Shown here: one piece after another, positions 1 through 8,209 of the stretch
Layout of the letters: each line of letters opens with the position of its first letter
Position numbering within the stretch: the stretch's first letter is position 1
NCBI GenBank assembly: GCA_017456465.1
Contig: JAFTJJ010000005.1
Location: 1 to 18,640, forward strand
Reading direction: 5' to 3'
DNA length: 18,640 nucleotides
Source of the DNA: Clostridia bacterium
Lineage (GTDB): Bacteria; Bacillota; Clostridia; Christensenellales; UBA1242
The notes under the pieces: generated by a model
Database searches by the model: none
The model's input: only the letters and a program-made list of their open reading frames with translations
Told to the model about the DNA's origin: nothing
Program-made: the position numbers and the translations under genes

Positions 1-399
1 GAAAATTTATTTGAAAAAAAAAATCTAAACTTGGTTTGCGAAATAGAAGATGCCACAATAACAAGTGCTCCAAGTTTGCTTGAAATTGTTTTCAACAACC
101 TTATTTCAAATGCAATAAAATTTACAAACAATGGAGGGAGCGTCTTTATTTCACTCAAAAACACTCAAAGCCATGTCGAAATTCAAGTCAAAGACACAGG
201 TTGTGGAATTTCAAAAGAAGTGGGACGCCACATTTTTGATAAATTTTATCAGGGTGATCCATCACACTCATCAGAAGGCAACGGACTTGGACTTGCTCTT
301 GTTAAAAATGTTATTGATGTGATTGGCGGAGAAATATCAGTTGAAAGCAAAGTTGGTATTGGAACATCTTTCAAAATAACACTCAAAAAGGAACAATAA
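1..399 (+). CDS. Sensor histidine kinase, C-terminal part (truncated by window edge)
   Basis: The frame is open from base 1 to the TAA at 397-399, so the true start lies outside the window and the TTG at 31 is not a start. What remains is a complete HATPase_c ATP-binding domain. It shows the N box (NNLISNAIKFT, about bases 94-126), the G1 box DTGCGIS (about 193-213), the F box IFDKFYQ and the G2 box GNGLGLALV (about 277-303). The terminal GTSFKITL strand ends the fold. In this family the domain supplies ATP for autophosphorylation of a His in the DHp domain, which lies upstream and is not visible. The signal sensed and the cognate response regulator cannot be read from here. Only 6 nt separate it from the next gene, so it probably heads or sits within the operon running to cardiolipin synthase. 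Confidence 0.93.
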   Translation, partial: ENLFEKKNLNLVCEIEDATITSAPSLLEIVFNNLISNAIKFTNNGGSVFISLKNTQSHVEIQVKDTGCGISKEVGRHIFDKFYQGDPSHSSEGNGLGLALVKNVIDVIGGEISVESKVGIGTSFKITLKKEQ

Positions 400-405
400 A
401 AATAA

Positions 406-1314
406 GTGAACTTTCTCAAAAATATATGGAATAAAATCAAACACCCAAAAGGTTTGCCACTCTTTTTATTTTTCTTGTGGTTTGTGGCAATCACAACCAC
501 CACCATTCTTCTTGTCATATTCATTCATGATCAAACAGTAATTCATTTTATTCTTTATGCTTTGGCAGCAATAACACTTGCTTATGCAATTTATACGCTT
601 ATTTATTTGACTCCCAAAATGAAAGATGGAATGATAAAGCTTTTATACAAAAACAAATTCACAAAGTCTCTTCTTGATGACTATGGATACAGAACCACAA
701 TTTTTTCAGCTTTCTCACTCTTAATCAATATAACATATGTTGCATTTCTTGGAGTTACTGGAATCATGTCTGGCTCTGCATGGTATATTTCACTCACTGT
801 ATATTATCTCGTCTTGAGTTTGATGAAGGGCAGTTTGTTTTATTCTAAACATAAACACAACACCCCCCTCAAAAAAGCAAGAGCTTATAGATTTTCTGGA
901 ATAATGTTGCTTTTCATGACAATTGCTTTTTCTGGAATAGTCGTTCTTGTTTACACATCAAACATGAGTTTTGAATATGCAGGATTGATGATATATGTTG
1001 TTGCAACATTCACTTTCTATAAACTTGGTATTGCTTTATATAACATTTTCAAAGCTCGAAAACAAAATAATCTTTATATTCAAACAATAAGAAATATCAA
1101 TCTTGCAAGTGCTCTTATTTCAATTGTGGTTTTGCAGGTCGCAATGTTCCAATCTTTTTCTCCGGAACTCAACAAAAGCATTGCAAACGGTTTGACTGGC
1201 GGATTAATCAGTATTATAATCATGATCCTTGGTATATTCATGATTTCAAAAGCAAACAAACAGATAACAAAAATAAAACAAGCGGAGGTCACAAATGACA
1301 CAACAATTAAATAA
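406..1314 (+). CDS. Polytopic membrane protein of unknown family
   Basis: 302 residues from a GTG start 6 nt after the kinase stop; the next in-frame Met is near residue 72, which would delete two membrane spans. An AAAGGA at 387-392 is the only Shine-Dalgarno candidate and is unusually far away (13 nt), so translation may be coupled to the kinase. After a short amphipathic N-terminus (NIWNKIKHPK) about eight hydrophobic segments follow, near residues 18-40, 46-70, 93-120, 122-145, 163-185, 190-212, 229-250 and 260-283. No catalytic or transport motif was recognised. Its position directly behind a sensor kinase and in front of a phospholipid synthase suggests an envelope role, but that is inference. 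Its 3' end overlaps the next gene by 20 nt. Confidence 0.8.
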   Translation: MNFLKNIWNKIKHPKGLPLFLFFLWFVAITTTTILLVIFIHDQTVIHFILYALAAITLAYAIYTLIYLTPKMKDGMIKLLYKNKFTKSLLDDYGYRTTIFSAFSLLINITYVAFLGVTGIMSGSAWYISLTVYYLVLSLMKGSLFYSKHKHNTPLKKARAYRFSGIMLLFMTIAFSGIVVLVYTSNMSFEYAGLMIYVVATFTFYKLGIALYNIFKARKQNNLYIQTIRNINLASALISIVVLQVAMFQSFSPELNKSIANGLTGGLISIIIMILGIFMISKANKQITKIKQAEVTNDTTIK

Positions 1315-1705
1315 CAATGATTTCGAATTCACTTATTCTGCTCCAACTACAGCAGAAAGACGAGAAATCGAAAATATCAAAAAAAATTATATTCCGCAAA
1401 CCAAAACAGAATTGGCTCTTGAAAAATTACGCAAATTAGATTCAAGGGTAAAAAATATCCCTGTCTCATTATCACTTGCTTTTGGTGTCATTGGAACTCT
1501 TATTTTTGGTCTTGGTCTCACAATGGTCCTTGAATGGAATCTTTTGCTTTGGGGAATTATTGTAATGGTTGTTGGACTTGTTCCAGTAGTTTTCGCATAT
1601 CCACTTTTCAAAAAAGTGACAGCTAAATTAAAAGAAAAATATTCTCCAGAAATAATAAAATTAAGTGATGAGTTATTAAACAATGGAAAAACAAATGAAA
1701 ATTAA
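1295..1705 (+). CDS. Small two-span membrane protein, unknown function
   Basis: 136 residues. The start is fixed by GGAGG at 1284-1288, 6 nt before ATG, inside the end of the preceding gene. The N-terminal 50 residues are charged and probably cytoplasmic (ALEKLRKLDSRVKN); two hydrophobic segments follow at about 54-78 and 82-106, and then a charged tail (KKVTAKLKEKYSPEIIKLSDELLNN). Similar small proteins in low-GC Gram-positives have, as far as I recall, sometimes been labelled dihydropteridine reductase. Nothing here resembles that enzyme (no Rossmann motif, too short), so that name should not be transferred. Overlaps on both sides (20 and 23 nt) indicate co-translation with its neighbours. 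Confidence 0.8.
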   Translation: MTQQLNNNDFEFTYSAPTTAERREIENIKKNYIPQTKTELALEKLRKLDSRVKNIPVSLSLAFGVIGTLIFGLGLTMVLEWNLLLWGIIVMVVGLVPVVFAYPLFKKVTAKLKEKYSPEIIKLSDELLNNGKTNEN

Positions 1706-2231
1706 TGATATAGACACCTTTACTTTATTTGTCAAAAAAGAAAAGTCCATCAATATTATCAAAAGTTATGAATCTTTTGGATGGACTTTAGTGTCCAAGT
1801 CTGAAAATTTACATTATGAGGACCTTTTGGACCTTGAGTTTTCAAGACCACACAAAATTGAGCATAAAGACGAACTCCAACTCAAACAAGTATATCTTGA
1901 AGAAAAACTTAACACAATCGGCAAACTTGAAAAACACAAACACTCAAAATCCACAAGCTTTGGACTTGTCGCAGGACTTTTTTCCATGGCACTAATTGTT
2001 CTCAGCATGATCTGGTTTGTTCACTTTCAAACACTGAAAGACATTCTTATTGCTGGATTGATGGCTGCCGTCAGCATCACATTCATTGTCCTCGAAACAA
2101 TTATCCTTCCCAAATTAATAAAGCGCGAAAATAATGAATTCGTGAAAAAACACAAAACCATAATAAAAGAAATTTCGGAAATTTGTTTTTATGCACAATC
2201 TCTTCTCGGAGGTGAACATGAACAAAAATAA
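1683..2231 (+). CDS. Two-span membrane protein with cytoplasmic N-terminal domain, unknown function
   Basis: 182 residues if the first ATG is used. A second in-frame ATG at 1695 (giving MKINDIDTF) has a GGA 7 nt upstream and is equally plausible; neither start has a good Shine-Dalgarno, consistent with reinitiation after the preceding gene, which ends at 1705. The first 90 residues are soluble and charged and may form a small alpha/beta domain (IIKSYESFGWTLVSKSENLHYEDLLDLEF). Two membrane spans lie near 92-114 and 119-144, and the tail is charged. No family was recognised. The tail overlaps the cardiolipin synthase start by 14 nt, so it is almost certainly in the same transcript. Confidence 0.78.
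   Translation: MEKQMKINDIDTFTLFVKKEKSINIIKSYESFGWTLVSKSENLHYEDLLDLEFSRPHKIEHKDELQLKQVYLEEKLNTIGKLEKHKHSKSTSFGLVAGLFSMALIVLSMIWFVHFQTLKDILIAGLMAAVSITFIVLETIILPKLIKRENNEFVKKHKTIIKEISEICFYAQSLLGGEHEQK
2208..2214 (+). promoter_or_regulatory. Ribosome binding site that sets the cls start
   Basis: GGAGGTG lies 3 nt (5 nt from GGAGG) before the ATG at 2218. It favours that codon over the in-frame ATG at 2191, which has no Shine-Dalgarno and would add nine residues inside the overlap with the upstream gene. Confidence 0.8.
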
Positions 2232-3798
2232 CCAATCACGAGTTGTAAAAATCAAACAAAGTGAACATATTCTAACCATCAAACTCAAAACTGAAGGAAA
2301 TGGACTTGGAGTTCTCAAAACTCTAATTGTGATTTTGCTCATTGCTGCTCAATTTGCAGTTCTTGCTTTGTCATACTTTTATTTTGCTGGACTCTTCAGT
2401 TCTTACTTAACCTTTTCAATCGTCGCAACTCTCATAACTTGTATTTATGTACTTTCAAGTGATTACCACGGTCAAGCAAAAGCAACTTGGATTTTGTTTT
2501 TGCTCTTATCATTTGGTTTTGGTTATATAATCTTTCTGCTGTCAGATAAAAAAATTTCTTTTGGAAGATCTCAAAAAAAGTATAAAAATATTTTTAACCA
2601 AACAGAAAAACTTAAAAATCAAACAGACAATATTTCCCACATGCCTGAAGAGATAAAAACTTCGTGTAATTATCTTTATAATGTCGCGAAGTTCCCAGCC
2701 AGCACTCAAACAAAGTCCACTTACTTTCCAAGCGGGACAAGCCTTTTTGACAGCATAATTGAAGATCTTGAAAAAGCTAAAAGTTTCATTTTTATTGAAT
2801 TCTTTATTATTTCAAACGGGAAACTATTAAACAAAATTTTAAAAATTCTCCAAGAAAAAGCGGCGGCTGGTGTAATGATTAAAATTATTTATGACGACAT
2901 GGGCAGCCACGGTACACTTAAACGCAAAACAAAAAAACAAATCAAGAAGGCGGGTATAGAACTTCAAGAGTTCAACCGACTTTTGCCAGTGTTCAACATC
3001 GCACTCAATCTGCGTGATCACAGAAAAATTGTGATTATTGATGGAAAGATTGCTTACACTGGTGGAACAAACCTTGCTGATGAATATGTAAATGAAAAAC
3101 GAATGCATGGCTATTGGAAAGATGAAGGAATCAAAATTGAAGGACCAGCTGTAGATAACTTGACCCTCGCATTCTTGGAACAGTGGAAGTTCTTGACACA
3201 TCAAGATCTTGATTTTTCAACATTCTTAAACAGAGCAGAAAAATTTGAAACGAATGGCGTTGTTGTTCCATTTGTGAGTGGCCCAAACTATCAGTTTTCA
3301 ATCGCACAAAATATTTATGCCTCAGAAATATCAAATGCAAAAGAAAAGCTTTACATCATGACCCCCTACTTCGTTCCAGATGAGACAATTACAAATCTAA
3401 TCATCAACAAAGCAAGATCCGGCGTTGATGTCAGAATTGTCCTCCCTGATGTTGCAGACAAAAAATTTGTTTATATCGTTTCACGAAATAACGCAGAAAA
3501 ACTCATTGCAAGCGGAGTCAAACTTTACACAATGACACACAGTTTTGTCCACAGCAAAGTCATCTTTACTGAAAACTCATGCATTGTGGGCTCAATAAAT
3601 ATGGATCTTCGAAGCTTCAATCAACAGTTTGAAAGTGCAGTTTTCACAAATCAAAAACAAACCATGAAGCAAGTTCTTGATGACTTTGAATATGCTTTTT
3701 CAAGATCCACACAAATAACATCACAAAATATGAACAGACGCAGCAGGTCATTCAGAGCTCTTGCAGGACTGTTCAACATTATTTCCCCATTCATGTAG
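2218..3798 (+). CDS. cls: Cardiolipin synthase (phospholipase D superfamily)
   Basis: 526 residues. It joins two phosphatidylglycerol molecules to make cardiolipin and glycerol at the cytoplasmic membrane. The N-terminal region is charged and is followed by hydrophobic spans near residues 33-58, 62-83 and 92-110, as in long-form bacterial Cls. Two PLD domains follow. The first has a canonical HxKxxxxD motif (H268, K270, D275, in HRKIVIIDGKIAYTGGTN). The second reads HSKVIFTENSCIVGSINMD, with H445 and K447 but Glu452 where Asp is usual. Length and order match the family. It is the last gene of the cluster that begins with a sensor kinase, suggesting that cardiolipin content is part of that system's output (inference). 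An alternative reading is a related PLD phosphatidyltransferase. Confidence 0.93.
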   Translation: MNKNNQSRVVKIKQSEHILTIKLKTEGNGLGVLKTLIVILLIAAQFAVLALSYFYFAGLFSSYLTFSIVATLITCIYVLSSDYHGQAKATWILFLLLSFGFGYIIFLLSDKKISFGRSQKKYKNIFNQTEKLKNQTDNISHMPEEIKTSCNYLYNVAKFPASTQTKSTYFPSGTSLFDSIIEDLEKAKSFIFIEFFIISNGKLLNKILKILQEKAAAGVMIKIIYDDMGSHGTLKRKTKKQIKKAGIELQEFNRLLPVFNIALNLRDHRKIVIIDGKIAYTGGTNLADEYVNEKRMHGYWKDEGIKIEGPAVDNLTLAFLEQWKFLTHQDLDFSTFLNRAEKFETNGVVVPFVSGPNYQFSIAQNIYASEISNAKEKLYIMTPYFVPDETITNLIINKARSGVDVRIVLPDVADKKFVYIVSRNNAEKLIASGVKLYTMTHSFVHSKVIFTENSCIVGSINMDLRSFNQQFESAVFTNQKQTMKQVLDDFEYAFSRSTQITSQNMNRRSRSFRALAGLFNIISPFM

Positions 3799-3803
3799 AA
3801 ACA

Positions 3804-3835
3804 AAAAAGACCAAGCAAATCAACTTGGTCTTTTT
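3804..3835 (+). terminator. Rho-independent terminator of the kinase-cls operon
   Basis: A perfect 12-bp stem, AAAAAGACCAAG with CTTGGTCTTTTT, has an 8-nt loop and ends in a T run. It starts 5 nt after the cls stop codon. Confidence 0.88.
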
Positions 3836-3862
3836 ATTGTTAATTATTTACACTTCCACACA

Positions 3863-3901
3863 AAATCAAAGCATCTTGAGAATTTCAAGATGCTTTGATT
3901 T
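3863..3901 (-). terminator. Terminator of the 853-residue gene
   Basis: A perfect 17-bp inverted repeat (arms 3863-3879 and 3885-3901, loop of 5 nt) lies just past the minus-strand stop at 3905. It is followed on the minus strand by a short T-rich tail. Together with the plus-strand terminator it insulates the two convergent units. Confidence 0.78.
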
Positions 3902-3904
3902 GAA

Positions 3905-6466
3905 TTAATGTGATGACTCACTGTTCGATTCTTCACCTGCAAGCTTTTTTATTTTATAAACATGAGCGAGACGAGATTTAATATTTTTGAGTCTTTGCTC
4001 TGTAATTTTAACAACATCTGAATAAGATTCTGCAAGCCTAAGTTCATCCAGCAGTTTTTCAAGATCTCTGATCCTTTGAGAAAGACCATCAATTTTGAAA
4101 ACATTTGCTTGTGCCTGCTCCAAAATTTTATTAAGTTCGGTTTCAAGCTGCTGTTCAATCTCGGTCACACCAAGCACCCCAAGAATACTTTGATTTTCAC
4201 CAATTGCAAGTCTTGATCCAACAAATTCAGACGTTGGGTTTTCATGTTCAACTTTGATTGCCTGCCTCTTTTCCTTTGCCCGTGATTCATATTCATCATG
4301 TTTCATGAGCAGCTCTTCAAATTGGTGCTTAACCATAGCAAGTTCTTCTGTCAATTTCCTTCTTTCTGCAAACAAAGCATCCTCATTTCCAATCAATCCT
4401 GCAAATGAGTTTTCTCTCATTCGGTTTTCAAGAGTTATTTTTTGTTCTTCAAGTTCACGCGCCTTTCTTGCAAGAAGCTCCGTATTCCCACTGATAAATT
4501 TTGCAAAAAGCTTTGTGAGTGTATCAAACGAGGAATCAACCATCATTCTGGCATTCATGACAGCATCACGCACTTCAATTGGAACAAATCCGATTTCATC
4601 CAAGATTTCATCTCTTTCAACCGCAAGTTTGAAATAATTGGTTGATGTAATATATATTTGTTTTTCCTTATCTGTTATGTTTGGATGCTTTGCAAACATT
4701 GTCAGAAGTCCAATTTCCGAATCTATGTTTCTTTGCAGTTGCCACAACATTTCAATAAGATTAATTTTCTCAATAGATTTGTCATGCACCAAACTTTGCA
4801 ACCTGTCACCATCAAGAAAAATCTTCCCTTTATGTCTGCTTTGACAAGATTCCACTCTGCTTGCGACATCTCTTGACCTCTTCATCACCACATCGATGGC
4901 ACTTTTGTCAATATCACTTGTCTTGAATTTTCTTGCAAATTCATCAAAGTATGGACCCAAAAACGCCTTGAGTTTTTTCATATCGAACTCAAACAAAACT
5001 TCCTTCATTTCATTTGATTCAAATGAGACAGAAATTTTTGGCAATGAAGATAATTCTGCAGTCTTCGAAATTTCATCTCCAGCCTTTGCCTTTTTCTTCT
5101 TAAGCAAATCATCCGTGAAAACCGCGCCCTCTCTTAATGTTCTCCCAAGTGCCTCAAAAATTTCATCAGTACTTTTTGATGAAACAAAAGCACTCACGAT
5201 CATTGCATGCAATCTTTCATATGGCATCTCAAGAATTTTCATATCATTCGCAAGATATGCCGCAAGTTCATTTGCTGGAACAACACTTGAAAGCAAATCA
5301 ATCGTTTTTGAAACATTTTCAAGGGCTTCAATTTTTGGCATGCCCTTCAAAAAATTGTCTCTTGTGAGCATGGCTGAAAAATCAACTTCGTCCGCTTTTT
5401 TGCCATAAGACGTTTTCATTGCTTCCTTAATTTTCTTCAAACTCGCAAGTGAAAATTCCACAGAAGATCCAAAAATTGATGGGTTTTTGTGCATTACCCA
5501 AATCATGTCACGAACAGACAAATCAATTTTTGCATCAGCAAATTCGGCAAAAAGTTCACTATTCTTCGCACCAGTATTAATTATGTCTGAAAAAATTTCT
5601 CCAACGCTTTTTCCTTGAAGAAACGCACTGGTTTCAGCAACTTGCGATGGACTTGATTTTGCAATTGACCCTGCTTTTCTCAAAATATGACCATACTCGA
5701 GTTTTTCAAAATTTTCAACAACATCCGCAGGAAGAGAACCATCTGCCTTGACTTTTTCAAGAGCATAAGTCTTAAATTCGTTCAGAATTTTTTCAATTTC
5801 CAAAATTTTTTCTCTTGTTGACTCACAAAAAATTGTTGCACATCTTGATGAAAGTTCAATCAAATCATCTTCTGAAAAGTTTGCTCCAGAGAGCTCACCA
5901 GTTAACGCATCAACAACACCTTTGAATTTGTCCGGCTCAACTCTTTGCCAAAAATTTTTCATTCTCCCAGTGCAATTTGAATAAATTTTTGAAACAAGCT
6001 CCGCTCTAGAACTTCCACTCATAGTTGAAAATGACGAGGATACTTTTTCTGTCTTTTTCACAAACTCATCAGAAATTTCAAGCAAAGATTGATTTTGCGC
6101 ATCAATAATAGGCTCCAAACTTGAATAAATTTGAGCCAAAAGACCCCTTTTTGTCTTTTCATCCAAAGTCATTTCTTGAACGAAAGAAAGTGCCTGCTCA
6201 TATTTTAAAAGAGCATCAAAATCATGATCAGCCAACACTTGAATAACATTTTTAATTGTTGCACTTCCAACATTTTTGAGTGCAAGTTCACTGTAAACAA
6301 TTGCACCAGTAATCACCTTTTCAAAAACATCAAGTGGCAGCCTCGCGCAGGCGTCACAAACTTCTTTGTATTCAGGTGAATAAAAAATCCACTTTTCACT
6401 TTCAGCCGGTTTTAAAATTTTTTTAAAACTATCATCAACTTCAGAAAATTGCAAAAAAGCAGACAT
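3905..6466 (-). CDS. Large soluble coiled-coil protein, unknown function
   Basis: 853 residues, ATG preceded by AGGAG at 9 nt. There is no signal peptide and no membrane span, so it is predicted cytoplasmic. Residues 1-500 look almost entirely helical with no recognisable motif; 450-470 is lysine-rich (KKKKAKAG). Long heptad-like stretches occur at about 661-735 (ARELEEQKITLENRM, ERRKLTEELAMVKHQFEELL) and 768-832, separated by a Gly/Ser-containing linker near 745-765. No Walker A or B motif is visible, which argues against an SMC, Rad50 or MukB ATPase. The C-terminus is acidic and serine-rich. It has its own promoter and terminator and is not part of a visible operon. A scaffold or cytoskeletal role is possible but is guesswork. 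Confidence 0.85.
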   Translation of the reverse strand: MSAFLQFSEVDDSFKKILKPAESEKWIFYSPEYKEVCDACARLPLDVFEKVITGAIVYSELALKNVGSATIKNVIQVLADHDFDALLKYEQALSFVQEMTLDEKTKRGLLAQIYSSLEPIIDAQNQSLLEISDEFVKKTEKVSSSFSTMSGSSRAELVSKIYSNCTGRMKNFWQRVEPDKFKGVVDALTGELSGANFSEDDLIELSSRCATIFCESTREKILEIEKILNEFKTYALEKVKADGSLPADVVENFEKLEYGHILRKAGSIAKSSPSQVAETSAFLQGKSVGEIFSDIINTGAKNSELFAEFADAKIDLSVRDMIWVMHKNPSIFGSSVEFSLASLKKIKEAMKTSYGKKADEVDFSAMLTRDNFLKGMPKIEALENVSKTIDLLSSVVPANELAAYLANDMKILEMPYERLHAMIVSAFVSSKSTDEIFEALGRTLREGAVFTDDLLKKKKAKAGDEISKTAELSSLPKISVSFESNEMKEVLFEFDMKKLKAFLGPYFDEFARKFKTSDIDKSAIDVVMKRSRDVASRVESCQSRHKGKIFLDGDRLQSLVHDKSIEKINLIEMLWQLQRNIDSEIGLLTMFAKHPNITDKEKQIYITSTNYFKLAVERDEILDEIGFVPIEVRDAVMNARMMVDSSFDTLTKLFAKFISGNTELLARKARELEEQKITLENRMRENSFAGLIGNEDALFAERRKLTEELAMVKHQFEELLMKHDEYESRAKEKRQAIKVEHENPTSEFVGSRLAIGENQSILGVLGVTEIEQQLETELNKILEQAQANVFKIDGLSQRIRDLEKLLDELRLAESYSDVVKITEQRLKNIKSRLAHVYKIKKLAGEESNSESSH

Positions 6467-6500
6467 ACATCACATCTCCTCTTTGAGATTATTTACGTTT

Positions 6501-6530
6501 ATTATAACATAAATAAACATACTTAGTCAA
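6501..6530 (-). promoter_or_regulatory. Sigma-A-type promoter of the 853-residue gene
   Basis: Read on the minus strand: TTGACT (6530-6525), an 18-nt spacer and TATAAT (6506-6501), about 35 nt before the start codon. Confidence 0.75.
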
Positions 6531-6561
6531 TATTTGCAAAAATTCTGGTTTCAATTCTAAT

Positions 6562-6587
6562 AAAAAATGCAGGATTATTCTCCTGCA
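6562..6587 (-). terminator. Terminator overlapping the end of the beta-propeller gene
   Basis: A 7-bp stem TGCAGGA / TCCTGCA (arms 6587-6581 and 6574-6568) is followed on the minus strand by six T residues. The 5' arm is inside the coding sequence and the stop codon at 6577-6575 lies in the loop. Confidence 0.72.
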
Positions 6588-7570
6588 CTAAGCAAATCTT
6601 CGATCTTTATGCTGTGAACATTCTTGACTCTGGTTCTTGTAAAAAGTTTATATTTACTGCAAGCTGATTCGTACAATATATATACTTTATTGTTTGCAAG
6701 AACAATTTCCTCACTCATGCAAGGAGCGTCAATTGAAAGCACACAGTTTGCTGAAGAAAGCACAAACACTGGAACACTTGCCCCATTCACTTCAAGACTG
6801 TGTTCTGGAGCAACTCCAAACACATTTTCAAAAACATGAAGTTTTGAGTTTGGCAAACTATATGATGTTGAAATCATTACCCTGTCCTCACCCAAAAACT
6901 CAATCCCCTGCAATTGATTTGGTGTTGAAAGCCCACGAATTGGAACATCTGACACAATGCCAGACGCATCAAGCGCAAATGCAAATGACACAGCCATGTT
7001 TGTCTCGCCCGCACTGTTTGTGAGATGATGAGACTCATCAGTTTCATATTTTCCTTTCTTGTAAAACTCACCAACCCACAATTCATTTCCATTCACAGTC
7101 AAGCAATCAGCCCCATTGCCAGGATCAAGAGTATATTGGAATTCAACTTTGTCCCCGTTATTCGCATTCAAAACATCATCAAGGTTGACTTCATGAACCT
7201 TTCCATCACCGGCAATGTACGCAAAATTTCCATAAACTGCGACACCACCAGCATGCCCAAAGTAATCTTCTCCCCCATCAGTGAAAGTCACGTATTTCTC
7301 ATCTTGAGTTTCTGAATCAACCACATAAACCCTTGATGGTTTGCTTGTATCATTCATATAGCCAGAAAGCAAAAACTTGCCACTTACTCTGTCATAAGAA
7401 ATACCTTGCGGAATAAAACCTTCTGAAAGCCCTGAAATGTTAAATTCTTCCTTGGCAAGAACTTCATAAGCTGGATAACTCGCACCAAAGAAATAAATAA
7501 GGCCAGCAACCAAAATAACAACCAAAACAACACTAACAATCGTAAGACCAATCTTGGATTTTTTCTTCAT
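6575..7570 (-). CDS. Membrane-anchored probable beta-propeller protein
   Basis: 331 residues from an ATG preceded by AAGGGGAG about 10 nt upstream. A longer frame to a TTG at 7597 would place that Shine-Dalgarno inside the coding region, so it was rejected. KKKSKIG plus a hydrophobic stretch (residues 6-28) forms an uncleaved anchor or signal sequence with no lipobox, putting the rest outside the membrane. The body is beta-rich with recurring short strands and turns: IPQGISYDRVSGKFLLSGY (about 53-71), SRVYVVDSE, GHAGGVAVYGNFAYIAGDGKVHEVNLDDV, NGNELWVGEFYKKG and LQGIEFLGEDRVMISTSYS. These resemble blades of YncE/SMP-30-like propellers. No catalytic residues can be assigned. A binding or sensing role at the cell surface is possible. 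Confidence 0.8.
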   Translation of the reverse strand: MKKKSKIGLTIVSVVLVVILVAGLIYFFGASYPAYEVLAKEEFNISGLSEGFIPQGISYDRVSGKFLLSGYMNDTSKPSRVYVVDSETQDEKYVTFTDGGEDYFGHAGGVAVYGNFAYIAGDGKVHEVNLDDVLNANNGDKVEFQYTLDPGNGADCLTVNGNELWVGEFYKKGKYETDESHHLTNSAGETNMAVSFAFALDASGIVSDVPIRGLSTPNQLQGIEFLGEDRVMISTSYSLPNSKLHVFENVFGVAPEHSLEVNGASVPVFVLSSANCVLSIDAPCMSEEIVLANNKVYILYESACSKYKLFTRTRVKNVHSIKIEDLLSAGE

Positions 7571-7605
7571 AAAAACAATTCTCCCCTTCTGTATCAATTT
7601 TTCTC

Positions 7606-7633
7606 ATTATATCAAAAATTTTACACAATGCAA
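7606..7633 (-). promoter_or_regulatory. Possible promoter of the beta-propeller gene
   Basis: A consensus -10 TATAAT (7611-7606, minus strand) lies about 35 nt before the ATG. The matching -35 is poor (TTGCAT at 7633-7628, 16-nt spacer). Confidence 0.45.
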
Positions 7634-7645
7634 AACAAAACAAGT

Positions 7646-7668
7646 AAATCAATGAACTAAATTGATTT
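7646..7668 (-). terminator. Weak terminator of the PH-domain gene
   Basis: An 8-bp AT-only-rich stem (AAATCAAT with ATTGATTT, loop 7 nt) overlaps the TAG stop at 7659-7657 and is followed by a discontinuous T-rich tail. Its low GC content makes termination uncertain. Confidence 0.35.
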
Positions 7669-8106
7669 TTTTGTTTCTGAAGTATTTTCCCCAAATTCCA
7701 CCTCACATCCAAGTTTTGCGCGAAGCTCCTTTAAAAAATCATTGAGTCGAACTGGTGATATATATGTGTAATTGAAAACCCCCTTTTTGTCACCTGTTCG
7801 AATTCCAATTCTTTTTCTGCTCGTCGCAAAAGAAGAAATTATATTTTGTGTAATCTTAACTTCTTTGATTGCAGAATATCTTATTCGTTTTTTGAAAAAA
7901 CCAAATCGGATTTCAATAAAGCATTCTTCAAGTCTTATACTCGTCCAAAAAAACAAATAACAAACAAAACATAAAAGAATGGTTAAAATTAAACTTACAT
8001 ACCAAAATCCCGCAATCATAGCAAAATTACTAAAAAATAATGTCACACCGGACAAAATAACAATAAAAGTGATATAAATCCAATCATATTTGCTTTCAAA
8101 AGCCAT
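7657..8106 (-). CDS. Membrane protein with YyaB-like bacterial PH domain
   Basis: 149 residues. The start at the ATG (MAFESKYDW) is set by GAGGTG 4 nt upstream; an earlier ATG at 8127 lacks a site. Two hydrophobic spans lie near residues 8-27 and 30-55. They are followed by a cytoplasmic domain of about 75 residues (57-130) with the pattern of YyaB-like bacterial PH domains: a beta-rich segment (CFIEIRFGFFKKRIRYSAIKEVKIT), then SRKRIGIRTG and the closing ISPVRLNDFLKELRAKL helix. Such domains occur in Bacillota membrane proteins of largely unknown role. It is flanked by its own promoter and a weak terminator, so it is probably monocistronic. Confidence 0.82.
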   Translation of the reverse strand: MAFESKYDWIYITFIVILSGVTLFFSNFAMIAGFWYVSLILTILLCFVCYLFFWTSIRLEECFIEIRFGFFKKRIRYSAIKEVKITQNIISSFATSRKRIGIRTGDKKGVFNYTYISPVRLNDFLKELRAKLGCEVEFGENTSETKKSI

Positions 8107-8180
8107 AAACACCTCTAAATTCTGCATTTTTAATCAAAAATTAATCAAATTTAATATATTTTTGTTCATTTCCATTAACA

Positions 8181-8209
8181 ATTATATCAACATAAAAGAA
8201 ATTTGTAAA
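8181..8209 (-). promoter_or_regulatory. Promoter of the PH-domain gene
   Basis: Minus strand: TTTACA (8209-8204), a 17-nt spacer, and TATAAT (8186-8181) with a TG one base upstream (extended -10). The -35 touches the last base of the enolase terminator stem. Confidence 0.7.

Noticed and set aside
1295..1705. Dihydropteridine reductase annotation
   Set aside because: 136 residues with two membrane spans and no nucleotide-binding motif; not compatible with that enzyme.
2191..2217. Upstream ATG of cls
   Set aside because: No Shine-Dalgarno, whereas GGAGGTG precedes the ATG at 2218.
3905..6466. SMC/Rad50-type chromosome protein
   Set aside because: Coiled coils are present but there is no Walker A, Walker B or ABC signature.
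7571..7597. TTG start for the beta-propeller protein
   Set aside because: The natural Shine-Dalgarno would lie inside the coding sequence and the signal anchor would be displaced by a charged extension.
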